Of a stretch of 7,272 nucleotides of DNA, positions 1 through 5,451 are shown in pieces. The first letter of the stretch is position 1; every line of letters begins with the position of its first letter. Under the pieces are notes generated by a model. It had not been told where the DNA came from. It did no database searches and saw only the letters and a program-made list of their open reading frames with translations. Source of the DNA: Trueperella sp. GTDB lineage: Bacteria > Actinomycetota > Actinomycetes > Actinomycetales > Actinomycetaceae. The stretch spans positions 1 through 7,272 of the forward strand of contig JAAYGH010000125.1 in the NCBI GenBank assembly GCA_012727825.1, in the 5' to 3' direction. Made by a program: the position numbers and the translations under genes.

Positions 1-11
1 CGGCAGTCGCG

Positions 12-581
12 CTACTCGTCAGCCTCGTAGGGAGAATCCTCGCCGGGGGTCCACTCGATGCCGGGCACGCCCCACTTCTCGGCCTTCATGATCTGGGCGA
101 CGCGCTTGGCGGTCTTGCCATGGAGGCGGTCCACGAAGACGCGGCCTTGTAGGTGGTCGTACTCGTGCTGAAGGATCCGGGCAAACCAGCCTTCGGCCTC
201 GAGCTCGTACCATTCGCCGTTTTCATCCTGTGCGCGAAGGACCGCATAGGGTGAGCGGCGCAGCGGGAAGGGGTAGCCGGGGAAGGAGAGGCAGCCTTCG
301 GCGTCCTCGTACTTGTCGGGCTCCTGTGTGTCGATCGGCTCGATGAGCAGGGTGGGGTTGATGGCAACGCCGCGCTCGGGCCCGTCGTGGTCGTCGTAGA
401 TCCAGACGAACATGGCCTTATCCAGTCCGATCTGCGGGGCGGCGAGCCCCACGCCGGGAGCTTCTTCGGTGGTTTCGTACATGTCCTGGACCAGTTGCTT
501 TAGGTCATCGTCAAACTCGGTGACCGGTTCGCTGACCTTGTGGAGCACGGGTGATCCGTACACGTGAATCGGGTAAATCAT
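12..581 (-). CDS. def: Peptide deformylase
   Basis: This enzyme removes the formyl group from the N-terminal methionine of nascent proteins, in the cytosol at the ribosome exit. The 189-aa product has all three family motifs in order: GVGLAAPQIG at residues 43-52, EGCLS at 95-99 with metal ligand Cys97, and QHEYDH at 138-143 with metal ligands His139 and His143 and catalytic Glu140. Length and the C-terminal extension ending in a WTPGED-type tail fit actinobacterial deformylases. The ATG at 581 is followed at once by the usual MIYPIHVYGSPVL start. No Shine-Dalgarno sequence precedes it; instead a TACCCT box lies 6 nt upstream, so the mRNA may be leaderless. It is divergent from mscL across 173 bp. 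The downstream neighbour lies outside the window. The call is secure; only the leaderless start is inference. Confidence 0.97.
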   Translation of the reverse strand: MIYPIHVYGSPVLHKVSEPVTEFDDDLKQLVQDMYETTEEAPGVGLAAPQIGLDKAMFVWIYDDHDGPERGVAINPTLLIEPIDTQEPDKYEDAEGCLSFPGYPFPLRRSPYAVLRAQDENGEWYELEAEGWFARILQHEYDHLQGRVFVDRLHGKTAKRVAQIMKAEKWGVPGIEWTPGEDSPYEADE

Positions 582-587
582 GGCTCA

Positions 588-593
588 AGGGTA
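588..593 (-). promoter_or_regulatory. def: Candidate -10 box of a leaderless def transcript
   Basis: On the minus strand TACCCT (pattern TANNNT) is followed by 6 nt (TGAGCC) and then the def ATG. Actinobacteria commonly start leaderless mRNAs at this spacing, and there is no AG-rich ribosome-binding site upstream of the ATG. No convincing -35 element is visible, so this rests on the -10 pattern and its spacing only. Confidence 0.35.
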
Positions 594-680
594 TGTCATT
601 TCGGACAAACAGTGATATCGCTGACGTTGGAGAGTTACCTCTAGTCTGACCAAATTGGAACCGGTACAGTAATAGTGGTT

Positions 681-722
681 ATGAAGCAAGGGTGCCTTCA
701 TGTGGCTCTTGCACACCACATG
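681..722 (+). repeat. Two overlapping inverted repeats in the mscL leader
   Basis: ATGAAG (681-686) can pair with CTTCAT (696-701), and CATGTGG (699-705) can pair with CCACATG (716-722) around a 10-nt loop. The two share bases 699-701, so they cannot both form fully. They end about 20 nt before the mscL ribosome-binding site. This could be an RNA switch, a DNA operator or chance. I recognise no known riboswitch. Confidence 0.4.
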
Positions 723-754
723 TGGGGCCCGCACATTCGTTTGAAAGGACTCCC

Positions 755-1141
755 ATGTTAACGGGTTTCAAGAATTTTATTGCACGCGGTAACGTGATGG
801 ATCTCGCCGTTGGCGTCATCATCGCAGGTGCCTTCTCGGCCATCGTCACCGCTCTGAACGAGCAGATTCTCATGCCGTTGATCGGCGCCATCTTTGGCAA
901 ACCAAATTTTGACAATATCTGGACGATCCACCTCAACGGTGCGACCATCCTCCCGGGCACGCTCATCACGGCCCTCATCAACTTCCTCATCATCGCCGCT
1001 GCACTCTACTTCTTCGTGGTTGTGCCGATGACCAAGATGACCAAGAAAGACCAGGTGGAGGAAGAAGCTCCGAGCAAGACCGACGAGACCATCCTGCTCG
1101 AGGAAATCCGCGACATGATGAAGGCTGGCCGCCAGCTCTGA
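755..1141 (+). CDS. mscL: Large-conductance mechanosensitive channel MscL
   Basis: MscL is a pentameric inner-membrane channel that opens under high membrane tension to release small solutes after hypo-osmotic shock. The 128-aa product has the family order: amphipathic N-terminal helix MLTGFKNFIARGNVMDLAVG (1-20), pore-lining first membrane helix (about 15-43, ending ILMPLIG), a periplasmic loop (about 44-68), a second membrane helix (about 69-90, ITALINFLIIAAALYFFVVV), the charged MTKMTKK stretch, and a C-terminal bundle helix ETILLEEIRDMMKAG (111-125). The start is ATG 755 because AAAGGA (744-749) lies 5 nt upstream and homologues begin at this Met. An in-frame GTG at 692 would add 21 residues that do not look like the family. 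It converges on the osmoprotectant importer, which fits a shared role in osmotic balance. The family assignment is firm. Confidence 0.97.
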   Translation: MLTGFKNFIARGNVMDLAVGVIIAGAFSAIVTALNEQILMPLIGAIFGKPNFDNIWTIHLNGATILPGTLITALINFLIIAAALYFFVVVPMTKMTKKDQVEEEAPSKTDETILLEEIRDMMKAGRQL

Positions 1142-1168
1142 CGCCGGTGCCATCACAGCGACGCTAGG

Positions 1169-1203
1169 CTCCATTGCCGAACCGTCAATGGGGTGAATCA
1201 CCC
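1169..1203 (+). repeat. Two competing small hairpins 3' of mscL
   Basis: CCATTG (1171-1176) pairs with CAATGG (1186-1191), extendable to C1169-G1193 with one G-U pair, around a 9-nt loop. GGGTG (1191-1195) pairs with CACCC (1199-1203) around a 3-nt loop. They share bases 1191-1193, so they compete. They lie in the mscL 3' untranslated region just before the strong terminator and may protect the 3' end or mean nothing. Confidence 0.35.
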
Positions 1204-1214
1204 ACCGAATCGAC

Positions 1215-1247
1215 AAAGGCGCCGAGGGACATACCCTCGGCGCCTTT
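1215..1247. terminator. Bidirectional intrinsic terminator between mscL and the importer
   Basis: A perfect 14-bp stem, AAAGGCGCCGAGGG (1215-1228) with CCCTCGGCGCCTTT (1234-1247), closes a 5-nt loop ACATA. Its A- and T-rich ends give a short U tract on either strand. It lies 73 nt after the mscL stop and 34 nt after the stop of the leftward binding-protein gene, so it can end both converging transcripts. Confidence 0.9.
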
Positions 1248-1281
1248 CGTCTACGCTCTTCGCAGCTTCAGATGCTTCGCG

Positions 1282-2235
1282 CTAGTTGAGATTCTCGGCT
1301 AACCAGTCCCCCGCGATTGTCGCCGCGGATTCCTGATCTTCCACGCTCCTCGCGTTCAGCGCTACGAGATCGTCCGCACTGAGCCTCGAGCTGACGTCGT
1401 TGATGACGTCAATGGCGCCCTGATCGAGAGTCGAGCTCGCCACCGGCACAACATTTGCTGCCAGGAACAACCCTTCCGGGTCCTCAAGAACAACGAGGTC
1501 GTTAACGTCGATGGCCGGGCTTGCGGTGTAAATATTAGCCACGTCGATATCGCCGTCCACAAGTGCCTTAATCGTCAGCGGGCCACCCGAGTCTTCAATC
1601 GGGGTGAAATCTACCTCGATGCCGTAATTGTTCCGCAGCCCATCTGGACCGTTAGGGCGAGTCTGCAGTTCGGAGTTTGCTCCGATCATCACGGTTCCGT
1701 CGTAGTCGGCAAGATCGGCTAGCGACCACACGTTGTTGTTCTCCGCAAATTCGCGGGTCACCACGTAGGAATCCTGATCCGTGGCCTGCGAATAGTCGAG
1801 GATCTGCAGGTTGTCCGGAGCCGCATCCGCGAGCGCCGTATAGATGTCTTCCGCTCCGGTCACCTCGTTGTCAGGCACCCAATACTGCAAAAGTGGCCCG
1901 GTGTACTCGGGGAACACGTCAATCGCCCCCGATTCAACCTCTGCCATGTAGACCTCTCGCTGACCGATGCGGTAATCGCGGTCCACCTCATAGCCTTCGG
2001 CTTCGAGTGCTTGCGCATAGATTTCTGCGATGATTTCGCTTGAGTAGTAATCCTGCGATCCGACGACGATAGCGTCGACTTGCCCCGGGTCCGCGGCCTG
2101 CGCGTCGTCGGTTGTGGCCGAGCCGTCAGCTGGTGCGGAGTCCCCATCAAGAGAGTCCTCACTTCCGCAGGCGGCGAGGGCGAAGGTCGTGAGCGCCAGA
2201 GCGGTGCCGATGCCGGCGAGTCTCCTCAGTGTCAT
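1282..2235 (-). CDS. Osmoprotectant ABC importer, substrate-binding lipoprotein (ProX/OpuCC type)
   Basis: This extracellular lipid-anchored protein should capture glycine betaine, choline, carnitine or a similar quaternary amine and pass it to the membrane permeases. The 317-aa product starts with a lipoprotein signal: basic MTLRR, a hydrophobic core, and lipobox LAAC with lipidated Cys23. A flexible linker rich in Asp, Ala, Ser and Thr follows (24-52). The mature OpuAC-like fold shows IVVGSQDYYSSEIIAEIYA (56-74), the family hallmark GAIDVFPEYTG (103-113) and DGDIDVANIYTASPAI (227-242). The ATG at 2235 is preceded by an in-frame stop, so the start is well bounded; the ribosome-binding site is weak. 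It is last in the importer cluster, 137 bp after the second permease, and may also have its own promoter. The family is clear, but the exact ligand cannot be read from sequence. Actinobacterial homologues are often called proX. Confidence 0.92.
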   Translation of the reverse strand: MTLRRLAGIGTALALTTFALAACGSEDSLDGDSAPADGSATTDDAQAADPGQVDAIVVGSQDYYSSEIIAEIYAQALEAEGYEVDRDYRIGQREVYMAEVESGAIDVFPEYTGPLLQYWVPDNEVTGAEDIYTALADAAPDNLQILDYSQATDQDSYVVTREFAENNNVWSLADLADYDGTVMIGANSELQTRPNGPDGLRNNYGIEVDFTPIEDSGGPLTIKALVDGDIDVANIYTASPAIDVNDLVVLEDPEGLFLAANVVPVASSTLDQGAIDVINDVSSRLSADDLVALNARSVEDQESAATIAGDWLAENLN

Positions 2236-2277
2236 GGTGTCTCATTTCATAGTGATGTCGGTCTATTGGGTGGTCAC

Positions 2278-2305
2278 ATTATCAGGTGATGTGCTCTCAG
2301 GTCAG
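2278..2305 (-). promoter_or_regulatory. Candidate internal promoter for the binding-protein gene
   Basis: Read on the minus strand, CTGACC (2305-2300) and GATAAT (2283-2278) are separated by 16 nt. They match 4 of 6 and 5 of 6 bases of the -35 and -10 consensus. Transcription would start near 2271 and leave a leader of about 35 nt. A separate promoter would allow the binding protein to be made in excess of the membrane subunits. This is motif inspection only. Confidence 0.4.
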
Positions 2306-2315
2306 ACAATTCACT

Positions 2316-2361
2316 CCGGTTTCATGGTCAGCTGATTGACCGCTGGGCAGTGAGAAACCGG
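2316..2361. repeat. Composite hairpin between permease and binding-protein genes
   Basis: Outer arms CCGGTTTC (2316-2323) and GAAACCGG (2354-2361) pair perfectly over 8 bp. Inside them GGTCA (2326-2330) pairs with TGACC (2337-2341). It begins 12 bp after the permease stop on the coding strand. No run of T follows in the direction of transcription, so it looks more like an mRNA-processing or stabilising structure, or a partial attenuator, than a full terminator. Confidence 0.55.
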
Positions 2362-2372
2362 CCCCGCATGGC

Positions 2373-3044
2373 TCACCTCGTCGATTCGCGCACGGCCGTG
2401 CGGGCTCTCCAGCGAACACCGAGTGCAAATAGCCCATCAATCACGAGTGCAAGCACGATGACGAGAAGCGCACCGCCTGCCATTTCCTCATACGCCCGCG
2501 TTTTAAGCCCGGAAAAGATGAATCGTCCGAGACCTTCGTCGGCGATATAGGCGGCGAGAGTAGCCGTCGCAATCACCTGAATGGTTGCTGAGCGAATGCC
2601 ACCGAGCACGACCGGCGCAGCTAATGGAACTTCGACGTGCCCAATAATCTGCGCCTCAGACATGCCGATCCCTCGGGCAGCCTTCACGGTGCCCCGGTCC
2701 ACGTTTGCCACGCCCGAATAGGCTCCGGCAAGCATGGGCGGGATTGCAAGAACAACAAGGGCGAGCATGGGAGCGGTTAGCCCGATACCAAAAAAGAGGC
2801 CCAGAAGTGTCAACAGGCCGAGGGTGGGAATTGCTCGCCCAGCTCCCGCAATTGCAGCGATGAGGCCCTGTCCTCTGCCGGTGTGGCCAATAAGGATGCC
2901 AATCGGCAACGCGATCATGGCCGCAACAGCCACTACGCCAGCAGTGATCACGACGTGTTCGGCAAGGCGCGCAAGAATTCCTGTGCCGCCGGACCATGAC
3001 GCAGGATCCGTGAGCCACTGCCACGTCTGTACGAAAAGGTTCAT
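2373..3044 (-). CDS. Osmoprotectant ABC importer, permease subunit 2 (OpuCD/ProZ type)
   Basis: This is one of two membrane subunits forming the translocation channel of the betaine-type importer. The 223-aa protein has hydrophobic segments at about 30-52, 60-84, 88-110, 148-170 and 190-210. It carries the conserved RAIPTLGLL stretch (70-78) and an ATPase-coupling EAA-like loop VKAARGIGMSEAQIIGHVEV followed by PLAAP (120-144). The stretch IADEGLGRFIFSGL (167-180) is also typical of the OpuB/OpuC family. Its ATG overlaps the stop of the preceding permease in an ATGA, with AGGAG (3053-3049) 4 nt upstream, so translation is probably coupled. Which permease corresponds to OpuCB and which to OpuCD is inferred from order and sequence feel, not computed. 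Confidence 0.92.
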   Translation of the reverse strand: MNLFVQTWQWLTDPASWSGGTGILARLAEHVVITAGVVAVAAMIALPIGILIGHTGRGQGLIAAIAGAGRAIPTLGLLTLLGLFFGIGLTAPMLALVVLAIPPMLAGAYSGVANVDRGTVKAARGIGMSEAQIIGHVEVPLAAPVVLGGIRSATIQVIATATLAAYIADEGLGRFIFSGLKTRAYEEMAGGALLVIVLALVIDGLFALGVRWRARTAVRESTR

Positions 3045-3781
3045 CGGGCTCCTGCCACCTCCGCACCTTGAAGGTGGTCACCCACTGCTTCATGGGTGCC
3101 ATTGGTGTTAGCGGCGGACTCCGCCGAATCGCGACGACCGCTTACCCGATCAACGCGCGTCCAGGGGAAGAGCACCCTGCCCGCTAGCACTGCCAGACCG
3201 TCAAGCATGAGAGCCAGTACGAGAGTCATGACGAGACCGGCCACCACCTCAGCCACGATGCCACGTTGGAAACCGTCGGTAAAGAGCGAACCCAGACTTT
3301 GAATACCTACAACGGCGCCCACGGTGACAAGGCTGACGGTACTGACGATCACCACGCGGAAACCGGCTAAAATCATCGGCCCAGCAAGCGGCAAATCAAC
3401 AGTCAACGCCCGTCGGAGCGGCGAATATCCCAAGGCCGTGGCCTGACGTCGCACATCCCCTGAGACCGCATCATATGCATCCGCGACAGTCCGGGTGAGT
3501 AGTGCGACGCCGTATGCGCTTAACACGACCACCATCGTCATTGACGACCTGATCGGCGTTCCCGTCAGTAATGGAATCACAATAAACATCGGCAGTGAGG
3601 GGATGGCGTAAATCGCACCAACCAGAGCGAGCATCGCTTCACGCCCGAGCCGCCACCGGTTCGCGAGCCATCCAAGTGGCAAGGCTATCGCCAGGCTCAG
3701 TATGAGCGCGGCAAGAGAGTACATGAGGTGGATCCACGTCAGTTCCGCGATCCATCCAAGGTGGTTCGTTACCCACCTCAT
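3041..3781 (-). CDS. Osmoprotectant ABC importer, permease subunit 1 (OpuCB/ProW type)
   Basis: This is the partner channel subunit of the importer. The 246-aa protein has hydrophobic segments at about 17-40, 50-72, 81-100, 134-160 and 176-203. It shows AIYAIPSLPMFIVIPLL (56-72), equivalent to the family's IPSLALF-type stretch, and an EAA-like coupling loop between 104 and 134 (key residues GDVRRQATALGYSPLRRAL, then DLPLAGP). The ATG at 3781 overlaps the ATPase stop in an ATGA. The last 40 residues (207-246) are a hydrophilic tail rich in Arg, Ser, Asn and Ala, longer than on the partner subunit. Its DNA also carries the ribosome-binding site of the next gene. Family assignment is firm; substrate is inferred from the operon. 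Confidence 0.92.
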   Translation of the reverse strand: MRWVTNHLGWIAELTWIHLMYSLAALILSLAIALPLGWLANRWRLGREAMLALVGAIYAIPSLPMFIVIPLLTGTPIRSSMTMVVVLSAYGVALLTRTVADAYDAVSGDVRRQATALGYSPLRRALTVDLPLAGPMILAGFRVVIVSTVSLVTVGAVVGIQSLGSLFTDGFQRGIVAEVVAGLVMTLVLALMLDGLAVLAGRVLFPWTRVDRVSGRRDSAESAANTNGTHEAVGDHLQGAEVAGAR

Positions 3782-4587
3782 TCGAGTCGCCCCAACAGCC
3801 GGCCTGCGCCGTCGGTAATCAGCCGCGCACCGTCGTCGTCGTGAATCTGAAGCGTTCGTGCGCCCGAGGTCAATCCGATGAAAGAGGCCACGAAATCATC
3901 GGCAGGATTGGTGAGCAGCTCGCTTGCCGTGCCTCGTTGCGCGATCCGACCGCGCTGGGCGAGGACGATGATGTCATCGCCCAGGGTAAACGCTTCGTCA
4001 ATGTCATGAGTGACGAAGAGGATTGTCTTGCCCAGGTCGGATTGAAGGCGTCGAATTTCCATCTGCAAATCCCTGCGCACAATGGGATCAACGGCGGAAA
4101 ACGGCTCATCCATCAGCAAGATCTCGGGATCAGCCGCTAGAGCTCTGGCCACGCCGACGCGCTGTTGCTGGCCACCCGACAGTTGCGCTGGATAACGCGT
4201 TCCAAGATCAGGATCGAGATCCATGATTTCAAGGAGCTCGAGGCTGCGCGTGCGGGCTTCCTTCTTTGTGGCACCGCGGAGCCTCGGGACCACCGATATG
4301 TTGTCGACGACGGTCCGGTGCGGCAAGAGACCTGCAGACTGCATGACGTATCCAATCGAGCGCCGCAGGTCGACGGGATCGAGGTTCGCGACGTCCTCGC
4401 CATCGACGAACACGCGACCCTTCGTGGGATCAACCATCCGATTGACCATGCCGATGAGTGTCGACTTACCACTTCCGGAAGATCCGACGAGCACAGTCGT
4501 CGAATGTTTCGGCACGGTGAACGACACGTCGCGCACGGCTTCAGCGCCACCGGGGTACGTCTTGCCGACGGAGTCGAATTCAATCAC
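3778..4587 (-). CDS. Osmoprotectant ABC importer, ATP-binding subunit (ProV/OpuCA type)
   Basis: This cytoplasmic ATPase powers uptake of a compatible solute through the two permeases encoded downstream. The 269-aa protein has a complete nucleotide-binding domain: Walker A GSSGSGKST (35-43), Q-loop Gln83, signature LSGGQQQR (136-143), Walker B ILLMDEP (156-162) with catalytic Glu161, D-loop SAVD (164-167) and switch His194. After the core only about 30 residues remain, ending in an ITDGAGRLLGRLE tail. There is no paired CBS domain of the kind that senses ionic strength in OpuA/OpuCA ATPases of about 370-400 aa. The start is GTG 4587, supported by AGGGG 6 nt upstream. It is the first gene of the importer, overlapping the next by 4 bp. 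No strong promoter was recognised in the 113 bp upstream. Confidence 0.94.
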   Translation of the reverse strand: MIEFDSVGKTYPGGAEAVRDVSFTVPKHSTTVLVGSSGSGKSTLIGMVNRMVDPTKGRVFVDGEDVANLDPVDLRRSIGYVMQSAGLLPHRTVVDNISVVPRLRGATKKEARTRSLELLEIMDLDPDLGTRYPAQLSGGQQQRVGVARALAADPEILLMDEPFSAVDPIVRRDLQMEIRRLQSDLGKTILFVTHDIDEAFTLGDDIIVLAQRGRIAQRGTASELLTNPADDFVASFIGLTSGARTLQIHDDDGARLITDGAGRLLGRLE

Positions 4588-4671
4588 GGTGAACCCCTAA
4601 ATATTGGGTACGGTCATATGCCGCTCATGGGTCCCCACCCTAAAGGTCAAGGCATTTACTCGTCATGTGGT

Positions 4672-4687
4672 TTTCCCGAGAGGGAAA
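4672..4687. repeat. Short hairpin between the nitroreductase and importer genes
   Basis: TTTCCC (4672-4677) and GGGAAA (4682-4687) form a 6-bp stem with a GAGA loop, 13 nt past the nitroreductase stop. It is weak and lacks a following U tract on the minus strand, so a terminator role is doubtful. If it does not terminate, nitroreductase transcripts may read into the importer. Confidence 0.3.
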
Positions 4688-4700
4688 TTTCGATCATTCG

Positions 4701-5288
4701 TTAGGCGCCGTGAGCTGGCATACGGGACAGGAATTGTTCGGGATCAAGCGGGGGCTTCTTCGATTCGAGCAGGCGACGTCGGAAGGATTCGTCGATGTCG
4801 CCCACGTAGAGCCAGCCCATCAGGTGCTCGTTGGCCGCGAGGCCGTGTGCCGCGCGGACGGGTTCCGTGTTGGCGTAGATGCCGGTCCGCCACATGACAC
4901 CCCAGCCGGACTGCCACAAGGCAAGTTCGAGGAGGTGGCCGGCGCCAGCCGCCGTTGCGTGCTGTTCCCAGTCGGGTACGGCGGGATGCCACGTTGGGCT
5001 GGCGATCACAGCGATCAGCAATTCGGCCCGAAACGGTTTTGTGTTGTACTCGCCGTTCTTGCGGGTGATGCCCTGGGCTTCGTCAAGCGCGTGGGCGAGG
5101 GCCATGCGGTCATCGCCGCGCATGAGGATGAGCCGCCACGGGCGAAGTGCCTTGTGGTCGGCAACAGGCGTGACGGCCGCAAGTAGCTCCGCTATGTCCT
5201 CATCTGTGGGGGTATGAGGCCCCACCTTAGACACTGATCGACGCCGTGCCATCGCGTTAAGAACCGGATCAGCAAACATCTCGATCAA
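4701..5288 (-). CDS. Nitroreductase-family FMN protein (YdjA-like)
   Basis: This is a probable cytoplasmic flavoprotein that uses NAD(P)H to reduce a nitro, quinone or other electron-poor substrate; the physiological substrate is unknown. The 195-aa product shows the FMN-binding RRRSVSK near the N-terminus (15-21), ADHKALRPWR (43-52), closely resembling the DHK-containing stretch of E. coli YdjA, WEQHATAAG (107-115), MWRTG (132-136) and GWLYVGD (158-164). Length fits the single-domain YdjA group (about 183 aa). The start is debatable. GGAGGT (5300-5295) is 3 nt from a TTG at 5291, 6 nt from a TTG at 5288 and 15 nt from an ATG at 5279; 5288 has the best spacing. It is divergent from arsR and on the same strand as the importer, with no obvious functional link to either. 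Confidence 0.88.
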   Translation of the reverse strand: MIEMFADPVLNAMARRRSVSKVGPHTPTDEDIAELLAAVTPVADHKALRPWRLILMRGDDRMALAHALDEAQGITRKNGEYNTKPFRAELLIAVIASPTWHPAVPDWEQHATAAGAGHLLELALWQSGWGVMWRTGIYANTEPVRAAHGLAANEHLMGWLYVGDIDESFRRRLLESKKPPLDPEQFLSRMPAHGA

Positions 5289-5416
5289 CAACCCACCTCC
5301 CGCATCTAGGACCTACATCCTATGCCCTGATCGGAGGCGGATTCCGTGGAGCACCTTACACCTCCCCTGCTGGCGAGCTGGTTCACAGTGACGTTGGGCA
5401 ACATTCATTTCAATAG

Positions 5417-5432
5417 ATCGCCCTAGGGCGAT
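5417..5432. promoter_or_regulatory. Operator O1: perfect 16-bp palindrome at the arsR promoter
   Basis: ATCGCCCTAGGGCGAT is its own reverse complement. It fills the spacer between the expected -35 region and the -10 box and touches the first base of TACAAT. This is where an autoregulating ArsR-family dimer would block RNA polymerase. Binding by the adjacent gene product is inferred. Confidence 0.75.
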
Positions 5433-5437
5433 ACAAT
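5432..5437 (+). promoter_or_regulatory. -10 box of a leaderless arsR transcript
   Basis: TACAAT matches 5 of 6 consensus -10 bases and is followed by 6 nt (CACCCT) and then the ATG at 5444. No Shine-Dalgarno sequence precedes the ATG. Transcription would therefore begin at or next to the A of the start codon. The -35 region (near 5409-5414, TTCAAT) is poor. Confidence 0.65.
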
Positions 5438-5451
5438 CACCCTATGACGAT
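5436..5451. promoter_or_regulatory. Operator O2: degenerate second copy across the arsR start codon
   Basis: ATCACCCTATGACGAT matches the palindrome at 5417-5432 at 13 of 16 positions and lies exactly 19 bp further along. The two copies share the flanking direct repeat CGATACAA (5429-5436 and 5448-5455). Its own dyad is imperfect, with 5 of 8 pairs kept. It covers the transcription start and first codons, suggesting a second repressor dimer. Confidence 0.5.

Noticed and set aside
692..754. N-terminal extension of mscL from a GTG at 692
   Set aside because: The extra 21 residues (Cys, Pro, His rich) do not resemble any MscL N-terminus, and the ATG at 755 has a well-placed AAAGGA site and the conserved MLxGFKxF start.
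758..1216. 152-aa minus-strand frame over mscL
   Set aside because: It is the complement of conserved mscL codons, rich in Asp, Glu and His, with no family features.
2656..3102. 148-aa minus-strand frame overlapping permease 2
   Set aside because: Arg, Cys, His and Ser rich out-of-frame translation of a membrane-protein gene; no domain.
4601..4660. TTGACC (minus strand, 4650-4645) as the -35 of an importer promoter
   Set aside because: No acceptable -10 lies 16-19 nt downstream; the nearest AT-rich hexamer (CATATG) is 24 nt away.
4165..4704. 179-aa open frame antisense to the importer ATPase
   Set aside because: It covers the complement of the Walker A and signature region, shows no motifs and has no plausible ribosome-binding site; a shadow of the real gene.
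5292..5416. Operator-controlled promoter for the divergent nitroreductase
   Set aside because: The palindrome is about 130 bp from its start codon. The -10-like TAGGAT on the minus strand has no good -35, so shared control by ArsR is not supported.
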